A DNA stretch of 64,000 nt. It comes from Globomyces pollinis-pini (Eukaryota; Chytridiomycota; Chytridiomycetes; Rhizophydiales; Globomycetaceae). Under the pieces are notes generated by a model. That model was not told the origin of the DNA. It worked only from the letters and a program-made list of their open reading frames with translations, and did not search any database. Made by a program: the position numbers and the translations under genes. Location: NCBI GenBank assembly GCA_025399215.1, contig MU621168.1, positions 1 to 64,000 on the forward strand, read 5' to 3'. Below are positions 1-13,322 of the stretch, piece by piece (position 1 is the first letter of the stretch; each line of letters starts with the position of its first letter).

Positions 1-8
1 TTTTTTGA

Positions 9-2445
9 ATGAATTGTAAGTGAATGAAATACTAACCAAAAAGATATCAAAAGTAAAAAATTATTCAATCAAAGTAAATTATTCACTAAAAATTATAACA
101 CTAAAAAATTATTATTAAGAACTATTGTAAAAAAAAATTATATTCAAAATGATAAAGTAAATCATAAACTACCTTCTTTTAAACTAAATCAAATTCTATC
201 AATCAATTATATTACCAATACAATTATACCACAAATAAATCAAAAAAATTTATTATCATTAGCTACTACTTATATAAAAAATAATCAATATGAAAATTTA
301 TTCTATTTATTAGATTATTGTCAATTAAATAATTTAAAATTAAAATTTTATACTATATTCAATTTATTCATTCATAAATTATCTAATTCAAATCAAAAAT
401 TAGCTATCAATTGTTTAAATATCGATTTTAATGAAAATTTGAATTCATCAGAATTAACTTCCTTACGAATAACTTGGTTGATTAAATTAAATCAAATTCA
501 AAAAGCTTTGGATTTATATAATCAGAATATCAATAATACAATAATATCAGATTCATATAATGTCCAAAAAATACAATCACCCAACTCTCAAATTACTCAT
601 AACCAAAGAATACAAGCACAATCACCCAACTCTCACATTTCTGATGACCAAAGAATACAAGCACAATCACCCAACTCTCAAATTACTCATAACCAAAGAA
701 TACAAGGACAATCATCCAACTCTCACATTTCTGATGACCAAAGAATAAAAGAATCACAAGAATTACAGTCACTCAACTCTCAAATTTCTGATGTCCAAAG
801 AATAGAAGAATCACAATCACTCAACTCTCAAAGTTCTGATCACCAAAGAATACAAGAACCTGCAGAACGTAAACGCTCACCCGGTTCAAAACAGTTGTCC
901 AAATCAGTATATTTGACATTCCTACATCATTACACTTCCAAAAACAATATATCCATATCAGATGTCAACATTTGGTACAAAAGATTAATCAATGCCAATT
1001 ACAAACCAAATTTGAAAATCATAAACCGTATCATGATAGCTTGTCGTAAACAACCCTTCAATACATATTCAAACATCACCTTGGCTGAAAAATATTTCCT
1101 CGAATTAGCTATCCACAATATCACACCGGATTCAATAGCCTTTGGAGCTCTTATATCATCATACACAAAATTAAATGATTTGAAGAAAATAGAAACAATT
1201 TTAAAGATGATGGAACATCATGATATTCCACTAAATCCTTATCTGATACATTCACTAGTTGATTTTTATATTCATCACAATCATTTCGATCGAGTATGGA
1301 AATTACTATTGATTATTGAAACTCAATTTGAACCTAATTTAAAAGGCATACTATTTTCTCCAGATATTTCCTGTCGAAAATTACAAAAAGTCAAAGATGT
1401 ACATATCAATAACCCACAACCTATTGTATGGATTCTAACCAGTTTGATTAAAGGTTATTTCACAATTGATCGAAATGATATGTCAATTTATTATTTGAAT
1501 GTTATTTCAAAATTCTCATTGGTACCATCTGTAGGATTCTATTCCGTCATTCTCCAACGTATTCGAGAAAGTAATAATGATCAAGTTGTCATGGAGATAT
1601 TAAAAGTATTACACCAATCGGGATTAGTACTCTGTCAAGATGTTCATAGTCAATCTTTATTATCCATGAAATCCAAATCAGTCTTACGACTAAGTTTAGT
1701 GATGGAATTACTTTGTTCAACCTCAAATGACTATGTTACCCAAACTGCCATCAGTTCCAGTTTATTTTCACATCTTTCTAACGGTGATATCTATTCAAGT
1801 TTAAAGTTATATGAAGCCATCAAAAAACAAAAACTTGATGATATTGAATTATTAAAACATCAACAAATTACCGTACCACATTATTTGAATTCCTGTAATT
1901 TCAATATCCCATTGTTGGGATTCACCAAACTTGTATCGATAGCTATCCGTAACGTTGATGTTGATACGAAACGATATTGGGCAAACTATTTCCAAGATGA
2001 AATCCAATTATGGGTCACCAAACAAATGGATTTTGATAATCAATTATTAACCCAAATATTGATGATTTGTAAAAAATTAAATATCAAGGATTATTATTTT
2101 GATTTGATTGGAACGATACTCACGAATATGAATGTATTGAATGAAACCAATCATGATATGGTACATACCAAAATCACACAATCCGAAGATTTAATCCGCC
2201 ATCTTCGTAAAGTCATTATCTTGTTTGAAAAAGAAGGGGATGATGATAGTTTGTGTAAATGTCGATTGTTGTTTGCGTATTTTATACAACATGGCATGTG
2301 TACGCAACCGGTGTTTGAATTGGTGCAGAGGTGTTTGGGGTTGGTGCAGGCTGCGTTGTGGAGATTGGAAGTGGGTATGCCAACGTCGGATCGGAAATCA
2401 CAACATCAGATTTTGAACAATCGGCGACGATTGAAAAGCAATTGA
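9..2445 (+). CDS. PPR-repeat protein, probably mitochondrial
   Basis: Model join(9..15,44..2445), 802 aa. The frame is open far upstream of any internal ATG. A 28-nt GT..AG intron (16..43, branch-like CTAAC) links it to ATG at 9. The N-terminus is rich in K, N and L with almost no acidic residues, as in a mitochondrial presequence. Residues about 175-210 are a Q/S/N-rich tandem repeat. The rest is helical with PPR-like units, for example the unit beginning DSIAFGALISSY and the next one beginning NPYLIHSLVDFY. PPR proteins bind organellar RNA, so a role in mitochondrial RNA expression is inferred. No catalytic domain is visible. The true start could lie before the window, but ATG 9 with the intron gives a clean model. 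The last ~190 bp of the gene are duplicated just downstream. Confidence 0.72.
561..866 (+). repeat. Coding minisatellite in the PPR gene
   Basis: About six to seven tandem units of roughly 45 nt encode alternating peptides ending THNQR and SDDQR, so the higher-order unit is about 90 nt. The first four units are nearly identical in DNA and the last ones have drifted. The frame is kept throughout, so copy number can change without breaking the protein. Confidence 0.85.
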
Positions 2446-2697
2446 TACTTTTTGGTTTTTGATAGTGGATGTAATAAAGACGTGATGGTTTATGTAAATT
2501 TTGATTGTTGTTTGTCTGTTTTATACTACATGGAACATGTACGCAGCCGTGTTTGAATTGAGTAGCGGTGTTTGGGGTTGGTGTAGGCTGCGTTGTGAAG
2601 ATTGGAGGTTGGTATGCCAACGTCGGATCGGAAATCACAGATTTTGAAAAATTACTTTTTGTTTTTTGATGTTGTATATAATAAGGTGATGGTATTT
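2253..2697 (+). repeat. Tandem duplication of the PPR gene 3' end
   Basis: The stretch at about 2255-2484, covering the last ~190 nt of the PPR CDS plus the start of its 3' flank, recurs in degenerate form at about 2492-2697. Shared blocks include GATTGTTGTTTG, TGTTTGGGGTTGGTG and GCCAACGTCGGATCGGAAAT. The second copy carries small deletions and no longer keeps the reading frame. It fills most of the gap before the kinase gene. Confidence 0.85.
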
Positions 2698-2858
2698 TAA
2701 AACATGTTTTGTACGTTTTTGTGACGTTGTTTTCAATTTCCATAATTTGGTATTTTGTAACGTGGATTTCGGAATATTTTCATGGCGAAGTAAACAAACC
2801 TTCCTTCTTTTTTTCACCATTCTAAACACAGTTTCTATTATAAAAACACATCTAGTGA

Positions 2859-4316
<1,458 letters not shown>

Positions 4317-4487
4317 GCTGTAATTATTTTGTATAATATATTCAATGTTTCATATGATCTCGTTCAACAATCGTTTAATGGTAACAATCATTAATCTTGG
4401 TGTTCAAAATGTGAAATGACGTGTTTATGATAAGAGTGGTTTATATTTCCAAATAAGAGATGTTTAAATGTAAATTCAAGTTTAAAA

Positions 4488-5341
4488 CTATAAAATGTCC
4501 CATAAATCTTCCAATGAACTTGTCTATAGAAATGAAAAGATAAAAAATAATTACCAATTTTGAACAAGTGACAGCAGCAGATAGAGGATAATCAGATATA
4601 GAAATTTTATCATCAACAATATCATCAACCCAATCTATTGTTTAAATTTGTAAAAGATACCATCATGTCCATGAGCCATAGCACCAATAAAGAATACTAA
4701 GGTTTCATCTGCTGGTAGTGTTGCCAAGTAGGTAGGTAATTTTACTGCAGGGACTTCAGAAGACATTGCTATGGTTTAATCTTTCGTTTTGGCGTTACTA
4801 ATTTTTCTACAATTTGGTGGTAAATGATCTGTAATTGGATTGGCAATGACTTTTAATAATTTATCTGGTCCATTGACAGCACGTATACTTAATTTATGTA
4901 ATAATTGAACTATTGAATGTTAATGGATTGGTAATTCATTACCCATCAAACCACAAAATCTTTTGAAAGTTCTAGGTATTCTAACTTGTGGGTTGACTTC
5001 AATTAAAACATTTTTGGTAGTATGTATATAAACTTGTAATTTTCCAGCTTTGTTTAAAGGAGAATCCAATAATGCCAATAAGCATTGATGTGTGATATCA
5101 GGACGAGAATCGGATAAATCACGATTATTTTTTTTGAGAATATGATGATGGTCATCACAATTTAGTAAGGCATAATGACCTTCTTTACCTTTACCTAATT
5201 TAACAGTTTCCAACGAAGCTACATAGTGTAAGGACTATTGAAATTACCTTGTTGCAAGACAACAATTAAACGTTTTGTATTTGCTTTTTCCGTCTTTGTC
5301 TTTGGTATTTTTGGAGCCTTTTGTTCCTTTAATAAATCCAT
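4488..5341 (-). CDS. EMG1: 18S rRNA pseudouridine N1-methyltransferase Emg1/Nep1
   Basis: Six exons on the minus strand: 5341-5248, 5218-4943, 4909-4799, 4768-4661, 4634-4555 and 4523-4488, giving 234 aa. Introns are 29, 33, 30, 26 and 31 nt. The protein matches the SPOUT methyltransferase Emg1 from end to end: [45 protein letters not shown] near the middle, [19 protein letters not shown] and a C-terminal [13 protein letters not shown]. Emg1 methylates a hypermodified pseudouridine of 18S rRNA and is needed for small-subunit assembly in the nucleolus. Length is near the family's usual 240-250 aa. The gene is convergent with the upstream kinase, 171 bp apart. Unspliced, only the second exon stands out as an open frame, so the gene is easily missed. 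Confidence 0.93.
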
Positions 5342-5531
5342 GCAACAAAAAAAAATAAAAAAAAAAAAAAAACTTGAATGATACCAAATTCCAATTCATT
5401 TCAAACAGGAATTCAATTGTCCAGAATCCAAAAAAAAAAAAGGATTGAAAGTCACGAAAAGAAAGTCAAAAGAAATAAAATTCGGATTCTGGAAGATGGA
5501 AAAGATTTCATCTGAATTCTTACCATTAAAA

Positions 5532-7209
5532 ATGAGATTCATTGTCTTACTTTCAACTTTATGTATGGTTAATGCTGATGTATTCAATATACAAACCAGC
5601 AAATCTATCATACATCAGAATGACCCTTCCATAACTCACTTATCTACAAAAGGTTTACATTCAAATACAAAATGGACAGTGATTCAAACACATCAATATC
5701 CAGATTATCAATTAAGAATTAAAAAAGATTCCAGTTTATGCGATCCTACTGTCAAACAGGTATCTTTGTTTTCTAAATCAAAGTATTCTGGTTATTTAGA
5801 TACTCCAAATGATGAACATTTCTTCTTTTGGTTCTTTGAAAGTCGTTCAAATCCTTCAATCGATCCCTTATTATTGTGGTTAAATGGAGGTCCAGGTTGT
5901 TCATCCATGATTGGACTCTTGATGGAACTTGGACCATGTCGAGTGAACTCTGGAGGAAATGATACAACATTTCATCCTCTAGCTTGGAATTCAAATTCTA
6001 GTTTACTATTTTTAGATCAAGTATCGTGTTTATTAGATTCATTTTTAGCCTGTCAATGTAGGATTTTCATATTCAAATACTGCTAAAGTTTCTACCACGT
6101 TACAATCTTCAGAAGCAGTCTATAAATTTTTACAATTATTTTACAAAGCATTTAATGAATATCAACATTTGGATTTCCATATCTCTGGTGAATCTTATGC
6201 TGGTAAATCATCTAGACGTTTATTTTTTTGGCAGGTCATTATATCCCATCTATTGGTAGATATATTTATGATGAAAATCAAAAAATCAAACAATTTCAAT
6301 CGAATTCTATTTATATTCCACTATCATCGTTAGCAATCGGTAACGGCTTTACAGATGCTGCCATTCAATACAATTATTATTCTGTTTTTGCTAATGATAC
6401 CAAATATGGACCTTTACTTTCCAAAAAAGCTATTCATAGATTAGAAAAGGGTATGCCAAAATGTCAGAAGTTGATTCAATTATGTGATCAATTAAAAATT
6501 AAGAAATTGTGTGCGTAATCATACTACCATTAACTTTAGTGCTGCAAATACTTACTGTGAAGATCTTATTGCACGGGATTATTCCAAGACGGGTTTAAAT
6601 AACTTTGATGTTCGTTTACCAGTATTTTCTATTTAAACTTATGGAAAGGTTGGAGATAAAACGTATGATAATATGGATAATGATATTATTACTTGGTTAA
6701 ATAAGCCATCAGTTCAAGCACAACTTGGAGTTGAACGTGAATATCAATTATGTAATGGAAAAGTTGGTAAAGCATTTGGAAAAACTGGTGATAGTGTTAT
6801 CTCAGTGATGAATGATTTACCAACATTACTTGAAAATGGAATAAGAGTTTTAATCTATGCTGGTGATGCTGATTGGATCTGTAACTGGATTGGTGATAAA
6901 GCTTGGACTTTACAAATGAAATGGAATGGACAGTTAGGATTTAACAATTCAACGGATATTTCTTGGATATCATCTATCACGAAAAAACCAGCTGGTGAAA
7001 TCCGAAAATATGATACTTTGACATTTTTAAAAGTTTATCAGTCTGGTCATTTTGTTCCACTTGATCAAGTAAGTTTTTTTCTTTGAATATTGAATTTTAA
7101 TTTTATTCATTTGTTTACCATCATTCAATTGACTATTCAACTGACTCTTTAGCCTGAACATTCATTAGAATTTATCAACAAATGGATTCGAAACCAAACT
7201 ATTGAATAA
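5532..7209 (+). CDS. Serine carboxypeptidase (S10, CPY-like)
   Basis: Model join(5532..6020,6049..6202,6235..6514,6540..6621,6649..7068,7153..7209), 493 aa. The start at 5532 gives a signal peptide ([15 protein letters not shown]), whereas the upstream in-frame codons give none. The S10 triad is visible: Ser in GESYAG (about residue 212), Asp in AGDADWICN (about 408) and His in [10 protein letters not shown] (about 469). The substrate-side motif [10 protein letters not shown] is also present. The enzyme removes C-terminal amino acids and is usually vacuolar or secreted. It lacks an obvious long propeptide like that of yeast CPY. The second intron cuts the glycine codon right after the catalytic serine motif. 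Introns are 28, 32, 25, 27 and 84 nt. No close gene partner is suggested by the neighbours. Confidence 0.92.
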
Positions 7210-7406
7210 ATTTCATTCTTATGACTATTTGTACTCTATTCAGTTTGATAAGCAATAATGGATAGATAATCTTTTCAATGACTCTGTATAGTATTAACTT
7301 TCACAGATCTTATCTAAAGAAGAAATGAAATATTTTATATAGTGCATAGTGTATAGTAATTATATTTAAAAAATGTATTATATTATAAAAAAGATATTGA
7401 AAAGGA

Positions 7407-9219
7407 TTAAATATTCGTGACTGACAAAGGATTCCAAACACCTTCCCCAAATTGATTTAAATAAGAAATCAAAAAAGTTTCAAAATAAGTTGTTCCATGT
7501 ACAAATGAACGTTCATTTCCTTTCAAATTCGTAAAAATCGAATTTAAAATTCCATCATTATATTCAAATTCGTTTAAATTCAATGTTTGTGTGGTGATGA
7601 ATGATGGGAAATGTTGTTGAATGTAAGTAATCAGTGATAATTCTTCATAAATTGGGATTGTTTGTCGGTAACATGAAATCAAATGAATTTTAACGTAATG
7701 TTTGGGTGTAATACATTTAATTGGGAATTTTCCTGTTTGATTTTTGGTAATGTTTCTACCTTGACACCAACCATCCATGGTATGTTGTTCAATAAATATT
7801 TGATCACCTTCAATGATATTAATTTCCTGGTCATTATTTGATTCATGACCAAATGTTGCCTATCTATTAAACATATTTTTCAAGTACCTCTACTAGAGTG
7901 TGATCGTTTAGATAAAGTGACTTGATTAAATTGGTTATCAAATTGTTGGATTGAATATCATAAAAGAAGTAAATGGGTCCCCCATTATCTAAAGCAACTG
8001 TAGTCGCATCCGAAACGTTTCTATAAATATCTGGATCTTGATCTACAACAATACCCTGTTGATTTTCAATCATAATTAATTCTGGTTCCAAAGAAGTGGT
8101 TGAAGGTGCAGTAGCAAATTCAGATATTCCACTGGTTTGTTGTTGTTGTTCAACTGATACCGATCTATCTTCTACTGACTTTTTTGATACTTTAAAATAA
8201 TACAGACCAATCACAATTGCAATGATTACCACTAAAGTCGATATGATAATGGAAATCACAGTCGTATCAGTAGAATTCAAATCAAAAGGTGGTAGACTGG
8301 TTGTGGTTGGTATTGAATTATACAAATAATCATCAAATCTATTAATCCATTAATTCTAAATACATTTTACTTGTAATTTTCTCGACCATACTTGATCATT
8401 AATTGATAAAATTTTGATGGGATAGATCCTACAAACTGATTCTGTTGCATATTGCTAAGTAAATTAATTCTTCTATCAATAAAAAACCTTTTTCGCAGTG
8501 AGATGAGATCACCAAGAGTGGTTGGAAGAATACCAGTAAATGTATTGTTTTCTAGATATCTAACTTGTTTAATATTTCACTATTTACAGTGTATTGAGAC
8601 GAATCAGGGACCCCAAACTGCTTGGTAGTGAACCACTTAATGAGTTATTTGACAGTGATCTATATTTAGTGTATAAAGGGAGATACAATAGAGTCAAGAA
8701 TGATAACGATCCAATTTCTGAAGGTATTTCACCAGTTAAATTATTATTACTCAACAACAATTCATTCAACTGCTTCAAGTTTGATAATCCAGTTGGTAGA
8801 CTACCTGGAAGTATTAGCCATTGTTAGGTTTAAACCTGTGAATGAATTATTTGACAATCCAAGTGTTCGTAATCTGGTCAACAATGTAATTGTGTTTGGT
8901 ATATTATTCTTCAATCCATTTCCATTTAAAGACCTACAATCTATCAAGATAACATGAATTACAATGTAGTTAAATTCGCCAGTTTTGAAATTTCAATTGG
9001 TAAATTACCATTTAAACCTTAAAAGATTAGGATAAATAGTCAACCTGTAGAATCCAATGTAATTCTGGTGATGGATTTATCTTGGCATTGAAATACGAGT
9101 TGGTTTTGACAGCATTCGAATGGACTCAATTGAATTGCAGCCGAACCTCTCAGATTCGGTAAGATTTCATTGAAAAAAATCAGACAGTCTGGAATCAGTG
9201 TATCTATAGTGGACTCCAT
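7407..9219 (-). CDS. LRR - transmembrane - SH3 receptor-like protein
   Basis: Nine minus-strand exons: 9219-9045, 9017-8963, 8933-8836, 8804-8687, 8659-8588, 8559-8488, 8454-8392, 8338-7888 and 7859-7407, giving 518 aa. Introns are 27, 29, 31, 27, 28, 33, 53 and 28 nt. The N-terminal half holds plant-type leucine-rich repeats, such as LLLSNNNLTGEIPSEIGSL and SLSNNSLSGSLPSSLGSL. A transmembrane helix follows (VISIIISTLVVIIAIVIGLYYF region, about residues 230-250), then a cytosolic tail ending in an SH3 domain with the markers ATFGHESNNDQEINIIEGD, GWCQG and GKFP. This layout suggests a cell-surface sensor that recruits proline-rich partners inside the cell, which is inference. No kinase domain is present. 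The start is the least certain point: ATG 9219 gives no clear signal peptide, so an upstream exon may exist. Confidence 0.8.
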
Positions 9220-9791
9220 TGACTGATGTTTTTAGGTTTAAGAATCTTTTGAGCAGCCTTCACCGTCCAATTTGTTTGAGGCTGTTTCAACTGATAAGGA
9301 ATGTATAGTACACTCTTCCAATCATAAATACTAATAAGCACTAATTTTCGCGTTGTCTTGGTGAAATAATATGAATATCTAGTAGATAATTTAATTTCGG
9401 GGTTATTGTATATAGGATTTTTGGTGTTTTGTTGATTTGTTTTGCAGATGTCCGAACTAAACGTGCGTTGCTCACAAGCTACAAAGGATTGACTTCTCGC
9501 GCTCATTGAGATGCAGTTTCTTTTATTTACATTCCGTTGATATTAAAACTTTATCTTAAACAGTTCCCAGTTTACATATAAATGATAGTGTCTGGTAAGT
9601 TAAAGTACAAATGTACGTTAATCCACACATATCTCATGGTTCAGATACGTTAATCCATATACACGACTTTTGAAGATTCTATGTGACAGTCACAAACTCG
9701 GTATTTTATTGGTCCAAAGAGTGTGGCCAAAGCCAAGTGGCGTAGATCAAATCGACTTAAATGTAGGTTGAAAATGTTTGAAAACCAAGAA
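9220..9791. promoter_or_regulatory. Divergent intergenic region, LRR gene / histone H2A
   Basis: The direct repeat ACGTTAATCCA lies at 9616-9626 and 9648-9658, and an inverted CCAAT box (ATTGG) sits at 9708-9712 with an A/T-rich TATTTTAT just before it. These are plausible H2A promoter elements. A minus-strand open frame of 100 codons (9506-9204) begins with ATG but matches no family I know and overlaps the LRR start, so I do not call it a gene. Confidence 0.4.
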
Positions 9792-10196
9792 ATGGCAGGA
9801 GGAAAAGGTAAATCAGGAGGTGACAAAGTCAAAGGAGCAGCAAGATCAAGATCATCCCGAGCAGGATTACAATTCCCAGTCGGTAGAGTTCATCGTCTCC
9901 TTCGTAAAGGAAATTACGCTCAGCGTGTGGGTGCTGGAGCTCCAGTGTATTTGGCAGCTGTGTTGGAATATCTAGCAGCTGAAATTCTAGAATTAGCAGG
10001 AAATGCTGCTAGAGACAACAAGAAATCACGAATTATTCCTAGACATTTACAATTAGCCATCCGAAATGACGAAGAATTGAATAAATTACTAGGAAGTGTT
10101 ACCATTGCTCAAGGAGGTGTATTACCAAACATTCATACAGTTTTATTACCAAAGAAGGGCCAGTCAGATAAGTTGGGAGAATCACAAGAGTATTAA
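9792..10196 (+). CDS. HTA1: Histone H2A (H2A.X-type C-terminus)
   Basis: Intronless, 134 aa. The start at 9792 gives the canonical [12 protein letters not shown] tail; earlier in-frame starts would add a non-histone leader. Core motifs are [16 protein letters not shown], the acidic-patch region with [10 protein letters not shown], and [10 protein letters not shown]. The C-terminus ends SQEY, the phosphorylatable SQE motif of H2A.X, here with an aromatic last residue as in animal H2A.X rather than the SQEL of yeasts. It packages DNA in nucleosomes, and the serine is the expected DNA-damage kinase target. Candidate promoter elements lie upstream. A poly(A) signal-like AATAAA occurs at about 10247. 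No paired H2B is adjacent. Confidence 0.97.
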   Translation: MAGGKGKSGGDKVKGAARSRSSRAGLQFPVGRVHRLLRKGNYAQRVGAGAPVYLAAVLEYLAAEILELAGNAARDNKKSRIIPRHLQLAIRNDEELNKLLGSVTIAQGGVLPNIHTVLLPKKGQSDKLGESQEY

Positions 10197-10296
10197 GCGT
10201 TGTATACAAATATTTCGAATGCAGTTTCTTTTGAAACCGTTTATTCTAATAAAATCATATTGAAAAAGTCAAGTTTTTGAATTGTTTTTCTTTTTA

Positions 10297-11362
10297 ATGA
10301 TTTTCAAGACATTTTCACCTAGATTCAAAATCAATTGGAATTCAATCAAAACAAGATTGGATACAAACCATAGTGTTCAAAGATATTCAAGTTTTAATAC
10401 AAAAAACAAACCAAAAGTGTTGAATCATTTACTATTCTCAATTGCATTCATTACAATAGGATTCACTACCACAACTATCATTCGTTCTAATAAAGTATGG
10501 GATGATTACCAAGAAAAGAAACTTAAACTAAATACTCAAAGTTTATGGGATTTATTATCCAGTAAAAATACGACTCAACCTGGTCTGATTTATAAAAATC
10601 CAAATTCATCATTCATCACTAATATCAAAGATATGATCATCTTTAGATGGAAAAATACTACAAATGCTGAAAAGTTGACAATTTCTTTGATTTCAATCAA
10701 TACGTTGGTGTTCGTTGCTTGGCAATTCCCTAAATGTCATTCATTTCTTTCAAAGCATTTTACCCATTCCCCAATCAAGAATCGTCCTTATACAATGCTA
10801 ACTGCTACATTTTCACATGAAAACTTTCTTCATTTTACCTTCAATATGATTGCATTAAACTCATTCTTACCTCTCTTTCAATATTCTTCTGGTATCTCTA
10901 ATGAACAAACCCTATTTTTTTATTTATCCGCTGGTGTCCTCTCTTCATTAGGCTCACATCTTCTTTCGGTATTCATGCCAGCACGAGGTAACAAAAGCTG
11001 TGTTAATGTATTTAGCCATTGTGTCAAGTTTGGGTGCTTCTGGGGCTATCTGGGGCTTACTAGCTGCGTAATTTTTCTTATATAACAGTAGATGTACGTA
11101 TTTAAGGCCACAGAGTCAGCTTGGGATAGTGTTTTTACCAGGGGTACACTTTCGAGCAGATGAAGTGTTACCACTAATGATGCTGGTAGATGCTGTGGGA
11201 TTGGTGATGCGATGGCAAACATTTGATCATGCCGCACATCTAGCTGGAGCAATAATAGGTCTGATATACGTACCATATGGGATTCCATTTTGGAGTCAAG
11301 TGCAAACACGGTTGTTTAACGAACGACGACGTAGTGAAGAAGGAGGAGAGTATCGAAAGTAA
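10297..11362 (+). CDS. PCP1: Mitochondrial rhomboid protease (Pcp1/PARL-like)
   Basis: Model join(10297..10987,11016..11067,11092..11362), 337 aa. The basic, Ser/Thr-rich N-terminus (MIFKTFSPRFKINWNSIK) is a likely mitochondrial targeting sequence and is followed by several hydrophobic helices. Rhomboid marks are HENFLHFTFNM in the loop and second helix, the catalytic Ser in GASGAIWG (about residue 239) and the catalytic His in AHLAG (about 297). Two introns of 28 and 24 nt flank the short exon carrying the active-site serine, so an unspliced reading loses it. The family cleaves inner-membrane substrates such as Mgm1/OPA1. ATG 10297 is preferred over an upstream non-ATG opening. Confidence 0.92.
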
Positions 11363-11639
11363 TTTTAATGAACATAAGAAAGCGAGATGATGCCTAAATA
11401 AAATACTCTGCATTTAGAGATAGTACCACTAATAAGTTTTCCCACAAGTCATTTATGAGTTGTTCGCGTCAAAAAATACCAACCAACCAGAGGATGGAAT
11501 ACTGTCATCTATTAGCAATCCTATTTATTATACAATCAATCACTTGAAGAGCAGACTCTTTAGTTCGCGTCCTAGGGTTAGATCAGCATGTGGGTCTGAT
11601 GACTTTCCTTGACGCCTTTGATTTTCTTTTCTTTTTATC

Positions 11640-13040
11640 ATGAATCCCATTTCCAACGCCCCCATGCATTTGGCCGATATCAGAGTCGGTGGGAAATACA
11701 GATTTGGAAGAAAGATAGGTTCTGGTTCATTTGGTGAAATTTATCTGGGTTTGTCTTTTCTTTTAATATTAGGCATCAACGTCGTTAATGCTGAAGAAGT
11801 TGCTATTAAACTAGAACCCTTACGTGCTAAACATCCTCAATTGGAATATGAAGCTAGGGTTTACAAGTCGCTCGCTGGAGGAGGTTTTCGTTATTAATCT
11901 GATTTTAGTTGGTATTCCCTTTGTACGTTGGTTTGGTGTTGAAGGTGATTATAACTGTATGGTTATCGATCTCCTTGGGCCTAGTTTGGAAGATCTATTC
12001 AACTTTTGTGGAAGAAAATTTACTTTAAAGACTGTCTTGTTGCTCGCCGATCAACTTGTATGTTTTTAATTATTTCTTATTTATCTTTCTTTTTGTTTAT
12101 ATTATTTAAACCCTTGTTATTCACTATCTTCTCTGGTTTTATAAGTGCTTCAATTTTTTTTTTCATTTTGTCTTTTTATTGAAGCCATTTATTAACCTTG
12201 ATAGATTTCTAGAATTGAATTTGTTCATTCAAAAAACTTTTTACATCGTGATATCAAACCTGACAATTTCTTAATGGGTAATGGCAAACGTGGAAACCAA
12301 GTCAACATTATTGATTTTGGATTAGCAAAGAAATATCGAGACCCTCGCACTCATTTACATATCCCATACAAAGAAAATAAAAATCTGACTGGAACTGCCC
12401 GTTATGCTAGTATCAACACACACTTGGGAGTTGGTAATTATTCATTGCTCATTAAATTTTCTAGAACAATCTCGTCGTGATGATTTGGAATCTTTAGGTT
12501 ATGTTTTGATGTACTTTTGCAGAGGCTCTTTGCCTTGGCAAGGTCTCAAGGCAGCAACGAAGAAGCAAAAGTATGATAGAATTATGGAAAAGAAAATGAC
12601 CACTCCAACTGAAATCTTGTGTAAAGGATTCCCTCAAGAATTTGCAATTTACTTGAATTACACCAGAACTTTACGCTTTGATGATAAACCTGATTATACT
12701 TATCTTCGTAAACTATTCCGAGATTTGTTTGTCCGAGAAATGTTCCATTATGACTATGTGTTTGACTGGACGATCCTTAAATATCAAGTAAACATCTTTT
12801 AATTTACCTTTTTCAGCAAGACAGTAAAACTAGACCAAATGACGGTGGACAAGCACCAAATCAACCACAAGGGCAAGATGATGGTGGTGAACAACGGTAA
12901 CTTATTTAACAAAATTTATACATAGTGGAATGCAATCTCGTAAAACTTCTGCAGGAGCCCAAGGCTTAGGAACACGACCAACTACATCAGCAACACAGGG
13001 TCCTAACCAGGGACAATGGGCAGAGGCCCAAAATCCTTAA
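11640..13040 (+). CDS. Casein kinase 1 (CK1 delta/epsilon, Hrr25/Hhp-like)
   Basis: Model join(11640..11748,11773..11883,11909..12057,12205..12433,12465..12787,12817..12896,12926..13040), 371 aa. Introns are 24, 25, 147, 31, 29 and 29 nt. CK1 signatures are [20 protein letters not shown], the lysine in [43 protein letters not shown] in place of the usual APE region, and [16 protein letters not shown]. The kinase domain ends near residue 300. The tail is Q/G/N/P-rich, as in CK1 delta-type enzymes. These kinases act in vesicle traffic, DNA repair and cell-cycle control. The fourth intron interrupts the THLG-EQSRRDD substrate-recognition segment. Confidence 0.95.
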
Positions 13041-13322
13041 GGTACCTGTCGGGTGTAGATTATGAAACTTGATCAGTAGTAATCTAGTAAATCCCACCTC
13101 TTTTTTTCAAGATGGACTTTAATAACTAATTAAGCATTTGTGTTTGTAAACACACTACAAATTGTACATTTGTAGATGATTTTATAATTAATAAACAGTT
13201 TATTGCGAAACTTGTTCCCACTTAAACATTTCAGATTCTAGAATATGTTTAAAAATACAAGATTTATTGACATTTGCAATGAATATACTCAAATTATCCT
13301 TGGATTGTGTTTGTAAACTAGT

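Noticed and set aside
560..748. Overlapping +2-frame ORF across the PPR minisatellite
   Set aside because: Open only because the repeat unit is a multiple of three in every frame.
9204..9506. Minus-strand 100-codon frame starting with ATG, divergent from histone H2A
   Set aside because: No recognisable motif, overlaps the LRR gene start, and frames of this length occur by chance in this AT-rich sequence. It is not the H2B expected beside H2A.
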